From the NCBI GenBank assembly GCA_017882585.1, contig JADGPF010000032.1, positions 1 to 47,898 on the forward strand: a stretch of DNA of 47,898 nt, read 5' to 3'. Numbering within the stretch: position 1 is the stretch's first letter; the number at the start of each line of letters is the position of its first letter. The stretch is from Thermoleophilia bacterium. Its GTDB lineage: Bacteria > Actinomycetota > Thermoleophilia > Miltoncostaeales > Miltoncostaeaceae. This document shows positions 11,568 through 19,387 of the stretch, piece by piece. Made by a program: the position numbers and the translations under genes. Under the pieces are notes generated by a model. It made no database searches, had not been told where the DNA came from, and worked only from the letters and a program-made list of their open reading frames with translations.

Positions 11568-12302
11568 TCACACCGGAGTCGCGGACCGCAGCGTCACCCC
11601 GAGATGCTCGTGGAGCACCAACCCGATCATGCGCTCGACCCCGAGGCCGGCGCCATTCGGGAACCGGGTTCGCGCATCCGCCAGCGGATATCCGACGAGA
11701 ACCGCGAACCCCTCAAGCGCGGACGCATCCAGTGGCTCGCCCTGGCGGGCGCAGTCTGCACACAACCCACCGCCGGCATGGGCCGAGAATCCCACCAAGG
11801 GCCCCGGGGCGCCACAGATCGCGCAGGTGTTCAGACGTGGCAGCAGCCCGCTGACGACCAGCAGCTTGGCCTGGAACCCGAGCACGATCGGATCCAACCG
11901 GGGCGGACCGTCCATCGGCGCCGCGCTACTCAGCAGGCCGAGCGCGCGCGTGAGCAGGTGAAAGACCTCCGGGTTCGGCTCGTGCTCGGGCACCGCCCGC
12001 AGCACCGTCTCCAGCACCGAACTCGCCGCCCGCAGGCGGTGCCCGTCCAGCCACAGGCCCGCATGGGCCTGGATGATCGATGCACTGCGGACCGTTCCCA
12101 GGTCGCCTCGTCCCTGCACGAGCCCGAGATGGACCCATACGCCCGGCTGCAGGCGCCCGCCGAGCTTCGATTTCGCCCGTCGCGCACCTTTCGCGATCCC
12201 CGAGATGCGTCCGGCGCTGGGCGAGTAGATCGACAGGATCACATCCGCCTCCGAAAAGCGGATGCTGCGCAAGATGATCGCCTCGGTCTCGATGCTCGGC
12301 AC
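11568..12302 (-). CDS. recO: DNA repair protein RecO
   Basis: Recombination mediator that helps load RecA in the RecFOR pathway. The 244-residue product begins with the typical OB-fold N-terminus (ETEAIILRSIRFSEADVILSIYS, shown in part) and GKLGG-like turn (KSKLGGRLQPG). Its zinc-finger pairs are CAIC and CADC near residues 175-205. The open frame runs to 12590, but the upstream part overlaps the divergent glutaredoxin gene and has no family similarity. GTG at 12302 (VPSIETEAI) is therefore chosen. RecO next to glyQS matches the order seen in many Firmicutes. Confidence 0.92.
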   Translation of the reverse strand: MPSIETEAIILRSIRFSEADVILSIYSPSAGRISGIAKGARRAKSKLGGRLQPGVWVHLGLVQGRGDLGTVRSASIIQAHAGLWLDGHRLRAASSVLETVLRAVPEHEPNPEVFHLLTRALGLLSSAAPMDGPPRLDPIVLGFQAKLLVVSGLLPRLNTCAICGAPGPLVGFSAHAGGGLCADCARQGEPLDASALEGFAVLVGYPLADARTRFPNGAGLGVERMIGLVLHEHLGVTLRSATPV

Positions 12303-12359
12303 ACGGCCATCGTGACAGGTTCGGGTGACGACCCCGGGCCGGACGCGCGTGTCCTGATG

Positions 12360-12372
12360 TACCCTACGGGGT
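12360..12372 (+). promoter_or_regulatory. Possible leaderless promoter of the glutaredoxin gene
   Basis: The hexamer TACCCT at 12360-12365 is an acceptable -10 element (TANNNT) and ends exactly 7 bases before the ATG at 12373, so transcription would begin at or next to the A of the start codon. No ribosome-binding site is visible between hexamer and start. No good -35 element stands 17 bases upstream. The arrangement is typical of leaderless mRNAs in actinobacteria. Confidence 0.4.
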
Positions 12373-12627
12373 ATGCCGAACGTCATTATGTACACGACCC
12401 GGATCTGCCCGTTTTGCGTCCGCGCCAAGGCGTTGCTCAACGCCAAGGGCATCGAGTTCGAAGAGCGGACCGTTGAGCTGTCCCCGGAGGGGCGCCAGTT
12501 TCTGATCGATCTGAGCGGGCGTCGCACCGTGCCCCAGATCCTGATCAACGAGACCCCCATCGGGGGCTTTGATGAGCTCGCCGCCCTCAATCGCTCGGGC
12601 GAGCTCGACCGAATACTCGCCGCCTAG
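12373..12627 (+). CDS. grxC: Glutaredoxin
   Basis: A small cytosolic thiol-disulfide oxidoreductase of 84 residues. The dithiol active site is CPFC at residues 12-15 (MYTTRICPFCVRAK), followed by the TVP cis-proline loop (RTVPQILIN) and the GG-D motif (IGGFDELAAL), the pattern of class I glutaredoxins. Many actinobacteria lack glutathione and use mycothiol, so this could act as a mycoredoxin-like or NrdH-like protein; the CPFC motif differs from the usual mycoredoxin CGYC. It is a single-gene unit, divergent from recO and convergent with the P1 peptidase, its stop codon directly abutting the latter. Confidence 0.92.
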   Translation: MPNVIMYTTRICPFCVRAKALLNAKGIEFEERTVELSPEGRQFLIDLSGRRTVPQILINETPIGGFDELAALNRSGELDRILAA

Positions 12628-12635
12628 CTAGGCGG
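12620..12635. repeat. 16-bp perfect palindrome spanning two convergent stop codons
   Basis: CCGCCTAGCTAGGCGG is its own reverse complement and contains the TAG stop of the glutaredoxin gene (12625-12627) and the TAG stop of the P1 peptidase gene (12628-12630). With no loop it could only fold as a small hairpin with a strained tip. It may end transcription in both directions or be a by-product of the abutting stops. Confidence 0.6.
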
Positions 12636-13593
12636 TGTCGCCGCGCCGTTCGGCGGCCGTGGGCACTCCCCGTATGCACGTCGCCGACCTCACGGCGGTG
12701 CGAATCGCGCCCTCGGCGAGCTGCGCGGCCACAACGCCAACGCTAAACGCGCTCGAGGGGTGGGTCCCGCTCGCCAGGGCGAAGGTCACATCGCCGTCCA
12801 TCGGCGTATGCACGGGTGCGATTGCCCTGGCCACACCGGCGGAGGCCATGCGGGCCACCTGCGAGACCTCGGGCTTGCTCAGCTGCGCATCGGTCAGAAC
12901 GGCGACCAGCGTCGTGTTGCTGATCAGGCGCGGATGACCCGGTGCCACGTCACTACCAGCCCGGCGGGCATCCACGAACCCGTCCGGCGCGCGCCAGGCC
13001 CCCGCAAGGACACCACCCGACTCGTCCAGCACATCACCAAAAGCGTTGACGACGGCGACGACCGCGATCGTGGCGCCGTCAAGGGCACGGGTCGCGGACG
13101 CGCCGAGCCCGCCTTTGCACCACCCCTCTTGCCCGAACAGCTTGCCGACGGTCGCACCCGTACCCGCACCGACACTGCCGCACCTCGGCGGTCCGGCGGT
13201 CGCCGCGGCGCAGGCCAGATACGCGTCCTCGGGTCCCGGGTGGCGCAGATTCGCCGAAATGCCCAGGTCGAACACCACCGCTGCCGGCACGATCGGGATC
13301 CGGGCGACGCCGACGTCGTAGCCGACCCCCTGCTCCAGGCACCATCGAACCACCCCCGCCGCCGCATCAAGACCGAAGGCGCTGCCACCCGACAGCAGCA
13401 CCGCCGAGACCTCGGCCAACGGCGCCTGCGGTGCCAGCAGTTCTGTCTCGCGCGTGCTTGGACCGCCGCCCCGAATATCCACGGCGCCGACCGTCGCCGG
13501 GGGGGGCACGATCACCGTGCACCCGGTGCCAGCGGCAGCGTCGGTCCAATGTCCGATCAGGAAACCGGCCGGCCACGGCGATGGATCGCTCAA
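12628..13593 (-). CDS. P1 (S58/DmpA) family peptidase
   Basis: A 321-residue member of the self-processing DmpA/NylC-type aminopeptidase family. Family features are the N-terminal GHWTDAAAGTGCTVIVPP, the RETELL-x-P stretch, LSGGSAFGLDAA, GSVGAGTGATVGKL and, near residue 225, ISNTTLVAVLTDA, where the residue after the Asn is the expected nucleophile exposed by autocleavage. The likely start is TTG at 13593, sharing TTGA with the mutM stop and preceded by a GAGGGGG sequence 7 bases upstream. It is last in deoA-mutM-P1. The substrate (peptide, amide or lactam) is not predictable. Confidence 0.88.
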   Translation of the reverse strand: MSDPSPWPAGFLIGHWTDAAAGTGCTVIVPPPATVGAVDIRGGGPSTRETELLAPQAPLAEVSAVLLSGGSAFGLDAAAGVVRWCLEQGVGYDVGVARIPIVPAAVVFDLGISANLRHPGPEDAYLACAAATAGPPRCGSVGAGTGATVGKLFGQEGWCKGGLGASATRALDGATIAVVAVVNAFGDVLDESGGVLAGAWRAPDGFVDARRAGSDVAPGHPRLISNTTLVAVLTDAQLSKPEVSQVARMASAGVARAIAPVHTPMDGDVTFALASGTHPSSAFSVGVVAAQLAEGAIRTAVRSATCIRGVPTAAERRGDTA

Positions 13594-14489
13594 CCCGACA
13601 CCCCCTCACGCACACGCCGCGGCCGTCGGGACCCGACCGGTACCGCTGCTCCGGTCGGGTCCGGCTGGCATGCCGGACACCAGTAGGTCCCGCGCTGTCC
13701 AACCACGCTCTTGGCGATGATCGTCCCACACCGAGGGCAGGGATCGCCCTCATGCAGATGCACCCGGAGCTGAGCTTGCATTTGTCCGCGCTCGCCGAGC
13801 CCGTCACGGTACGTATCGATCGACGCGCCGCCGGCCGCGATTGCGACGCGCAGCCGATCTCGGATCCCCCGCTGCAGTGCCCGGTACTCCCGCTCGGACA
13901 GCTCCCCGGCCGGTCGCAATGGATGCACGTGGGCCGCGAACAGCGCCTCGTCGACGTACATGTTGCCGAGCCCCGCAACGAGCGCTTGATTGAGTAACGC
14001 GGTCTTGATTGCCACCCGCCGGCCCCGCATGAGCTCCGCCAGCCGGCGGGCCGTAAAGCCGTCCTCAAGCGGCTCGTCGCCGACACGCCCGCGCCAGTAC
14101 TCCCGCAAACCCGTCCCGGCGGGGATCATCCATGCACGGCCGAACCTGCGGGCATCGCCGAACGTCACGCTCGATCCGTCATCGAAGCCGAATACCGCAC
14201 GCAGGAACCGTTCCGCGCCGTCGCTCGGTGGACCCGCACGCCAGTGCACGCGCCCGGTCATCCGCAGGTGCAGCGCCAGGACAGCGCCCGAATCGAACTC
14301 CAGCAGCAGGTACTTGCCCCGGCGTCGGACGCGTCTCACGGCGCGGCCGATGAGGGCCGAACAAAACTCATCCACGTCCGCAGGCGCCACCAGCAGCGGA
14401 TCCGTCACGGCAACCGCAGTGATCGTGCGGCCGGTCAGGCGCGGCGCCAGTTGGGCGCGGATCGTCTCGACTTCCGGGAGCTCGGGCAT
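13590..14489 (-). CDS. mutM: Formamidopyrimidine-DNA glycosylase (Fpg/MutM)
   Basis: Bifunctional DNA glycosylase/AP lyase that removes 8-oxoguanine and related oxidised bases. The N-terminus MPELPEVET contains the catalytic Pro2 and Glu3. The conserved Lys lies in RRRGKYLLLEF, the helix-two-turn-helix region in LNQALVAGLGNMYVDEALF, and the C-terminal zinc finger is CPRC...CPAC. The 299-residue length is normal, with a short basic tail after the finger. It shares bases with both neighbours: TGATG with deoA upstream and TTGA with the P1 peptidase downstream. Confidence 0.96.
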   Translation of the reverse strand: MPELPEVETIRAQLAPRLTGRTITAVAVTDPLLVAPADVDEFCSALIGRAVRRVRRRGKYLLLEFDSGAVLALHLRMTGRVHWRAGPPSDGAERFLRAVFGFDDGSSVTFGDARRFGRAWMIPAGTGLREYWRGRVGDEPLEDGFTARRLAELMRGRRVAIKTALLNQALVAGLGNMYVDEALFAAHVHPLRPAGELSEREYRALQRGIRDRLRVAIAAGGASIDTYRDGLGERGQMQAQLRVHLHEGDPCPRCGTIIAKSVVGQRGTYWCPACQPDPTGAAVPVGSRRPRRVREGVSG

Positions 14490-15796
14490 CAGTCGCGCGC
14501 GGTCGTCGCGGCGTCACCTGCACCGGCACGGACGCCCACATGGACCGCCGCCAGGATTTCCGTGGCGCAATTGTCACCGAGCGAGGCGTCCCGCGCGTGG
14601 ATCATCGCGATGGGCGCACCCGATGTCACCGTTTCGCCGACCTTCGCCATCAACTCGATGCCGACGGCGTGGTCGACCTGCTGCGACGGGTGGAGGCGCC
14701 CGGCCCCGAGGCGCCGAACCGACTCCCCGATCGCGCGGGCGTCGATGGACTCGACCACGCCGTCCCGATCCGCCAGGGCCGGAACGCCGACCGGCGCGAT
14801 CGCGAGTACGGCGGGCGTGCTCCACACCGCCGGATTGCCGCCTTGGGCCTCGACCCACCGCTCGGCCATCGCGAGCCCGGACCCGTCCGCAAGCGCGACC
14901 TCGGCGCGCGTGACGCCCTCCCCCGCGGCCACGACGCCGGCGGCCTCGGCGAGCTCACCCGCGATCCGTGCCGCGACGCGCCGCAGATCCGCGGGGCCGC
15001 CGCCACGCAACACATCCGACGCCTCCCGGACCTCCAACGCGTTGCCGATCATTCGCCCCAGCGGTTCGCGGATCGCCGTCACGATGGTGCGCACCTCCCG
15101 CTCCCAGCCGACGGCCAGCCACTGCATCAACTCGGCCGTCCGCTGCGCTTGTTCGAGCGTGCCGCAGGCGGCGCCGTCACCCCAGGTGACCTCAAGTGCG
15201 AGGGCCGTGGCCCCACCTGCGAGGGCCTTGCTCATGACGGATGCGGCGATGAGGTCGCGGTTGGCCACCGTCCCGGTCGCCTCACGCAAGCTGGTCAGGC
15301 GCCCGTCGCCAGGCACCAGGCGGGGGTTGTGGGCAATCACCGCGCATCCGACGCGCTGCACCTGCCCGATGAACTCCCCGAGCTCGAGGGTAGTGCGGTA
15401 CCCCGGGATGGCCTCGAGCTTGTCGATCGTTCCACCCCAGTGCCCGAGCCCGCGACGGCTCATCTTGGCGACGCGCACACCGAGCGCCGCCGCGAGCGGC
15501 ACGGCGACGAGGCTCGCGTTGTCGCCGACCCCCCCGGTCGAATGCAGATCACCGGTCGCGCCCAGCGATGCCAGGTCCAGCCGCTCACCTGAGCCGATCA
15601 GCGCGGCCATCAGTCCCTGGGTGCTCTCCCGATCAAGCCCGCGCGCCTGGGCGATCGCGCACCACGCCGCCATTTGCGAATCCGGTGCGCCGTCGCTCAG
15701 CCAGCTGCGCACGAACCGGCGGACGCTGTCGGCGTCAACGTACTCGCCGCGCCACGTGCGCTCGAGCAGCTCGAGGGGCGACAATGGTATGGCCAT
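14489..15796 (-). CDS. deoA: Thymidine/pyrimidine-nucleoside phosphorylase
   Basis: Phosphorolytic cleavage of thymidine, and probably uridine, to the base and (deoxy)ribose 1-phosphate in nucleoside salvage. The 435-residue protein shows the helical N-terminal domain, the phosphate-binding STGGVGDNASL, the family signature region MSRRGLGHWGGTIDKLEAIPG (Trp where Thr is commoner), and a C-terminal alpha/beta domain of the biotinyl-lipoyl-like swivel type. The ATG at 15796 is preferred to the upstream in-frame start at 15850, which would overlap the divergent gene. Only 39 bases separate it from that ATG. First gene of deoA-mutM-P1. Confidence 0.93.
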   Translation of the reverse strand: MAIPLSPLELLERTWRGEYVDADSVRRFVRSWLSDGAPDSQMAAWCAIAQARGLDRESTQGLMAALIGSGERLDLASLGATGDLHSTGGVGDNASLVAVPLAAALGVRVAKMSRRGLGHWGGTIDKLEAIPGYRTTLELGEFIGQVQRVGCAVIAHNPRLVPGDGRLTSLREATGTVANRDLIAASVMSKALAGGATALALEVTWGDGAACGTLEQAQRTAELMQWLAVGWEREVRTIVTAIREPLGRMIGNALEVREASDVLRGGGPADLRRVAARIAGELAEAAGVVAAGEGVTRAEVALADGSGLAMAERWVEAQGGNPAVWSTPAVLAIAPVGVPALADRDGVVESIDARAIGESVRRLGAGRLHPSQQVDHAVGIELMAKVGETVTSGAPIAMIHARDASLGDNCATEILAAVHVGVRAGAGDAATTARD

Positions 15797-15835
15797 TGCA
15801 GGCGATGTTACAGAGGGCTGATATCGTGGCCCGAG
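15796..15835. promoter_or_regulatory. Compact divergent promoter region
   Basis: Only 39 bases lie between the deoA ATG (-) and the PDZ-protein ATG (+). On the plus strand TTGCAG (15796-15801) and TGATAT (15819-15824) are 17 bases apart and would give a leader of about 5 bases. On the minus strand TAACAT lies about 8 bases before the deoA ATG, again pointing to a very short or absent leader. No clear Shine-Dalgarno sequence precedes either gene. Confidence 0.42.
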
Positions 15836-17161
15836 ATGAACCGCGCACACACGAAGATCGCCGTGGCGTTCGGGATTCTCGGACTGGCAGGGACCGCCGC
15901 GACGGCGCCGCTGCTCGCGGCACGCGGACCGACGCCCGTGGTGTCCTCGCCGATCTCACCCCGCATCGTGACCGCGCAGCAGGGCCACGCGCGATTCCTG
16001 GTGGGCGCACGCCTATCGATTCCCGCGCGGCTCGTCGTCCGGATCACACGGGTATCCACCAGGCGCGTGATGAAGACCGTCGTGAGCTCCGCGATCCACA
16101 GATCCGGGCGCGCGTTCTTGCTGATTCAGGCCACCGACAGCCTTGGCTATCAGTTACCGCAAGGGGCGTACACGGTGTTCATCGGCGCCACCAGTGCCGG
16201 TGGGCGCAACGCACGCGGACACAGCTACGCGCTGACGCTCAACTACAGCCCCCCGCGCGGCGTCTTCGACTGGTACACGGTGCCCAACGACGGCGATATC
16301 CGCACAAGCCTGAAGCTCCATACCAGCTCGGGCCAGGTCGTCGCCGCCGTGCATCCCGGTGGCGCGGTCGCGAGCGCGGGCATCCTGCGGGGCGATGTCA
16401 TCCAAAGCATCAACGGCCTGAGTGTCGCGAGCGCGGGCGGTTACGCGCGCGCCGTGCGCCTGATGCCCGCCAGCACCCCGGTGACCATCCAGTTGCTGCG
16501 GGGCACGACACCGCTGACCAAGACGATCACCGCGCCCCCGGACTGGACCACGATCCCGAGCATGACTTCGCAGCTCGGCGCGGCCGCGGCCACCAAGGCC
16601 TTCGGCTACGGCTACGCGCTTGTCGCGTATGACGTGTCAATCGGACACTTCGGGCCGGCGACCCGGATCATCGGCGCGTGGTCGCGGGCTGACGCGGCAA
16701 CGGCGACCGCCCAAATAGCGCGCGCCCAGTTGATGGCCGCCGAGCGTCGGCTACCGACGGCGCTTACCTACTGGACCAAGGCGCTCGCGCTGAATGGCAC
16801 GTTGGCGCAGGCCGCCTTCGGCCAGGGGATCGCCTACGACGCGATCGGTAACGACGCCGCCGCCGCAAATGCATTTGCCCACGCCGCACGGTTGGACGGA
16901 GCGAGCGCGGCCGATCCCGCGTATCAGGCCCTGGCCCTCGAGCAGGCGCACTTGCCGTACTTGGCAATCCCGCCTGCCGGCGCGGCCGTGTCCATTGACA
17001 GCACCGATCCCAACGCGCTCGCCGCCGAAGGCGTCGCCCTCATCCAGACCGGCCAGCGAGCGGTCGGGGTTTCCGCGCTCGAACACGGCGTGGTACTCAC
17101 CGACGATCCGGCTCGCGCGCAACTGCTGATCTCGACGTTCCTCGAGGCGTCGGTTCCGTGA
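15836..17161 (+). CDS. Exported protein with PDZ domain and TPR-like C-terminus
   Basis: A 441-residue predicted exported or membrane-anchored protein with no recognised enzyme domain. The N-terminal hydrophobic segment (IAVAFGILGLAGTAATAPLL) is a signal peptide or anchor. Residues about 45-145 form a beta-rich domain. Residues about 160-230 are a PDZ domain, recognisable by GGAVASAGILRGDVIQSING. The C-terminal half has tandem helical segments with TPR-like spacing (LTYWTKALALNGTLAQAAFGQG, in part, then AAAANAFAHAARLDG). No protease domain accompanies the PDZ, unlike HtrA or CtpA, so it is more likely an adaptor or substrate-binding protein. The ATG at 15836 is chosen over an open frame starting at 15674 inside deoA. 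Confidence 0.8.
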   Translation: MNRAHTKIAVAFGILGLAGTAATAPLLAARGPTPVVSSPISPRIVTAQQGHARFLVGARLSIPARLVVRITRVSTRRVMKTVVSSAIHRSGRAFLLIQATDSLGYQLPQGAYTVFIGATSAGGRNARGHSYALTLNYSPPRGVFDWYTVPNDGDIRTSLKLHTSSGQVVAAVHPGGAVASAGILRGDVIQSINGLSVASAGGYARAVRLMPASTPVTIQLLRGTTPLTKTITAPPDWTTIPSMTSQLGAAAATKAFGYGYALVAYDVSIGHFGPATRIIGAWSRADAATATAQIARAQLMAAERRLPTALTYWTKALALNGTLAQAAFGQGIAYDAIGNDAAAANAFAHAARLDGASAADPAYQALALEQAHLPYLAIPPAGAAVSIDSTDPNALAAEGVALIQTGQRAVGVSALEHGVVLTDDPARAQLLISTFLEASVP

Positions 17162-17367
17162 GCGTACGCATGACGCTCCTTGGATCGGGTGGAGCCGTGC
17201 GGGCCCAGATCGAGCTGGCGCGACCCGCCCCGCCGTCGCCGGCCTCCGACCCAGACGCGCAGCTCGCCGCGCGTCTGGCGGCCTACTTGACGCGTCCGCG
17301 TCCAGTCCGAGGTCGGGCGACATGCGCCCTCGACCGACCGCCACCTGCGGCCGGCATCATCATCTGA
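17158..17367 (+). CDS. Possible small hypothetical ORF coupled to the PDZ protein
   Basis: A 69-codon frame starts with GTG at 17158 and shares GTGA with the preceding stop, the arrangement of most real gene pairs here. The product is rich in Ala, Pro and Arg and has no recognisable domain, membrane segment or motif. Composition alone could produce such a frame in high-GC DNA. Coding status is doubtful. If it is not a gene, 17162-17390 holds nothing else that I can identify. Confidence 0.25.
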   Translation: MSVRMTLLGSGGAVRAQIELARPAPPSPASDPDAQLAARLAAYLTRPRPVRGRATCALDRPPPAAGIII

Positions 17368-17390
17368 GACCGGTCGACCCGACGCCGGGA

Positions 17391-17687
17391 TTACTCCCCG
17401 TGCAGCGTCTCGTCGTCATCTTCAGAGCGGTCCGCGCCCCGACGTCCGCGCGCCGATCGGCGAGTCCCGGCGTGCATCCCCCGGCGTGACACCATCACGA
17501 CGCTGCCGATCCCGATCACCAGGCCGAGCCAGAACTCCCAGGTGCCCAGTGGGTTGGCGATGAAGATCCCGACGATCAACAGCACGCCAATGGCGCACAC
17601 GAGCGCCAGCGGACGCTGCCGAGGCGGCGCAAGCTGTACAACCCACGGTGCCAGGACCGCGATCACCAGAATCACAATCGTCGTCAC
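17391..17687 (-). CDS. Small membrane protein of unknown function
   Basis: A 98-residue protein with three closely spaced hydrophobic segments (about residues 2-17, 26-45 and 50-65) followed by a charged cytoplasmic-type tail with Arg-rich then acidic stretches. The GTG at 17687 starts directly at the first hydrophobic helix and follows a GGGGGG run 7 bases upstream. An alternative ATG at 17756 adds 23 residues but has no ribosome-binding site. It is divergent from the DUF429 gene. No family recognised. Confidence 0.6.
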   Translation of the reverse strand: MTTIVILVIAVLAPWVVQLAPPRQRPLALVCAIGVLLIVGIFIANPLGTWEFWLGLVIGIGSVVMVSRRGMHAGTRRSARGRRGADRSEDDDETLHGE

Positions 17688-17787
17688 GTGCTCGCCCCCC
17701 GACGGTGAAAGGTCAATCGTCGCGCCAATGTACCGGTCAGATCGCCCGTTCGTCATTTGTTAGCCGCGGAGGTCGAAGTCCCTTCCC

Positions 17788-18558
17788 ATGATCGTTGCCT
17801 GCGGAATCCACCTCATGCCGGTCCTGGACGCAATCGGAACACCGCGCCCGTCCTGTATCGCCGGCGTTGCAAGCGACGGGGAGCTGGCACTGCTGCGGTG
17901 CGTCGACACCGACGGGGACCTACTGGCGGCCATACCACCCGATACGCGGGTGATCGCGGTGGACGCGCCACTGGTCGTCGAGAACCGGTCCGGCCAGCGC
18001 CCGGTCGAGCACGCGTTGGCCTGGCTGGATGCCCCGGCGTTCCCGAACTCGATCACGCGACTCACGCAGCTCTATGGCGGCCTGCGCGGCGTCGGTCTTC
18101 GCGATCGGCTTGCCGCGCGGACCGCCCGGGTCGTGGAGACCCTCCCGGATCTCGTCCTGCGCGAGCTCGCATGGGAGGCGGTCCATCCCCCAACCGACCC
18201 TCCGCTTGAGCTCGCGGAGTACCGCGCCGCCTGGCTGGGCGTCAGGGCACCTCGGTATCGACCGAAGGGGCTCGGACGCGCCGTGCCCGGCGGACGGGCG
18301 GCGGCCGCGGCGCTCATGGCAATGGCGATGGACATCGGCGGTTGGTTGCCCATCGCCGATCCTGATGACTGGCAAGCGATCGCCGATGCCGCCCGCCTTG
18401 ATGCGATGGCCTGCGCGTACACCGCCTGGCGTGTGGCATCTGCGCCGCAACACACCCTGCTGATCGGCGATCCGAGGATCCCGATGGCGGTCCCCGCCGA
18501 CGCCAACCTCCGCGCCCGCGCCGCGCTGCACGCGGCGCGACGCCCCACAGCCGGCTAG
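17788..18558 (+). CDS. DUF429 family protein (predicted RNase H-like nuclease fold)
   Basis: A 256-residue protein resembling DUF429, a family of RNase H-like fold with no settled function. Supporting elements are the early acidic strand VIAVDAPLVV, where the Asp would be a metal ligand, a central helical insert, and the C-terminal ARLDAMACAYTAWRVA helix, in which Asp-Ala-x-x-x-Ala is characteristic. The usual N-terminal GxDGxxxGW strand is changed here to MIVACGIHLMPVLDAIGTP, so one metal-site acidic residue may be altered. No strong ribosome-binding site precedes the ATG at 17788; ATG 17815 is an alternative. Its last 4 bases overlap the convergent DUF3891 gene. Confidence 0.6.
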   Translation: MIVACGIHLMPVLDAIGTPRPSCIAGVASDGELALLRCVDTDGDLLAAIPPDTRVIAVDAPLVVENRSGQRPVEHALAWLDAPAFPNSITRLTQLYGGLRGVGLRDRLAARTARVVETLPDLVLRELAWEAVHPPTDPPLELAEYRAAWLGVRAPRYRPKGLGRAVPGGRAAAAALMAMAMDIGGWLPIADPDDWQAIADAARLDAMACAYTAWRVASAPQHTLLIGDPRIPMAVPADANLRARAALHAARRPTAG

Positions 18559-19358
18559 ACCCTCGCCGGGCCGGGAATCGCGGCCACCGTCAGCACCTCC
18601 TGCTCGGCGGAGTCGACCGCCGCGCAGATCGCGGCATCGGAGGGGTACGCGTGGTCCTCGATCCACCGCACCGGCACCGACAGGTCGACGTTGTCGTCGG
18701 CGAACGGCCACGGGTCGACCGTGCACGTCTGGGTATCGCGGGCGCCCACGCGGATATCGATGCCGGCGTCGCCGACGACCCGCGGCACGCGGGGCAGAAT
18801 CCACTCACGGCCGTCGTCCAAACCGTCCCAACACAGATAGAGCGACAGGACATCCCAGGCCTGGAGGATCCGGTAGGCGGCCCATGCCCAGGCCTGCAGC
18901 GCATCGCTGTCGCCGAGATGTGCCCGCAGCTCGGCCTGGAGGCGCTCCTGGTCGCGAAGGAACGCCAGCTCGTATGTCGGGCGGTCGTCCCGTGGCGGGC
19001 AGGGGCCGTCCAGACCCATCCGCTTCTCGTAGAGGCCCTGGCCGTGCATGCTCGCTAGCAGGCCGACACGCGGACCGCGGATCACGGCCTCGGCGATGCC
19101 GAGCTCGTACATCGGCGCGTGGATCGCCCGGTCGAGGTCCGGAAAGTTCACGGGTCTGCCGGTCGCATCGATGCGAGGCGTGAGGTCGTGACCGCGCCAG
19201 CCCTCGTCATGGCATTCGGCGGCATCGATCAGCGCCTCGTACGGTGCGGGGCGACCAAACGTCTCGTTGCCCCAGGCCCGCGCCATGACCCCGCACTGGG
19301 CCTGGTGGTCCACCTGACGCACAAGGCGAATCCGGCCGCCGGTGCAGACCACGATCAT
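18555..19358 (-). CDS. DUF3891 family protein
   Basis: A 267-residue soluble protein matching the general pattern of DUF3891: an N-terminal strand with HQAQCGVMARAWGN, then ECHDEGWRGHD (His-Asp-Glu cluster), PMYELGIAEAVIRGPRVGLL and SMHGQGLYEKR, then a helical middle and beta-rich C-terminus. The conserved His and Asp residues suggest a metal-binding HD-like hydrolase core, but that is inference. The frame is open to 19613, inside the NUDIX gene; the ATG at 19358 lies just downstream of the NUDIX stop (19388) and gives the expected N-terminus. Probably last gene of the pyrG-M20-NUDIX unit. Confidence 0.68.
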   Translation of the reverse strand: MIVVCTGGRIRLVRQVDHQAQCGVMARAWGNETFGRPAPYEALIDAAECHDEGWRGHDLTPRIDATGRPVNFPDLDRAIHAPMYELGIAEAVIRGPRVGLLASMHGQGLYEKRMGLDGPCPPRDDRPTYELAFLRDQERLQAELRAHLGDSDALQAWAWAAYRILQAWDVLSLYLCWDGLDDGREWILPRVPRVVGDAGIDIRVGARDTQTCTVDPWPFADDNVDLSVPVRWIEDHAYPSDAAICAAVDSAEQEVLTVAAIPGPARV

Positions 19359-19387
19359 GTCGGCTCCCACGCGCTCATGGCATCGGC

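Noticed and set aside
10411-11961. A 516-codon plus-strand open frame across glyQ, the gap and recO
   Set aside because: It crosses two recognised minus-strand genes and has no domain of its own.
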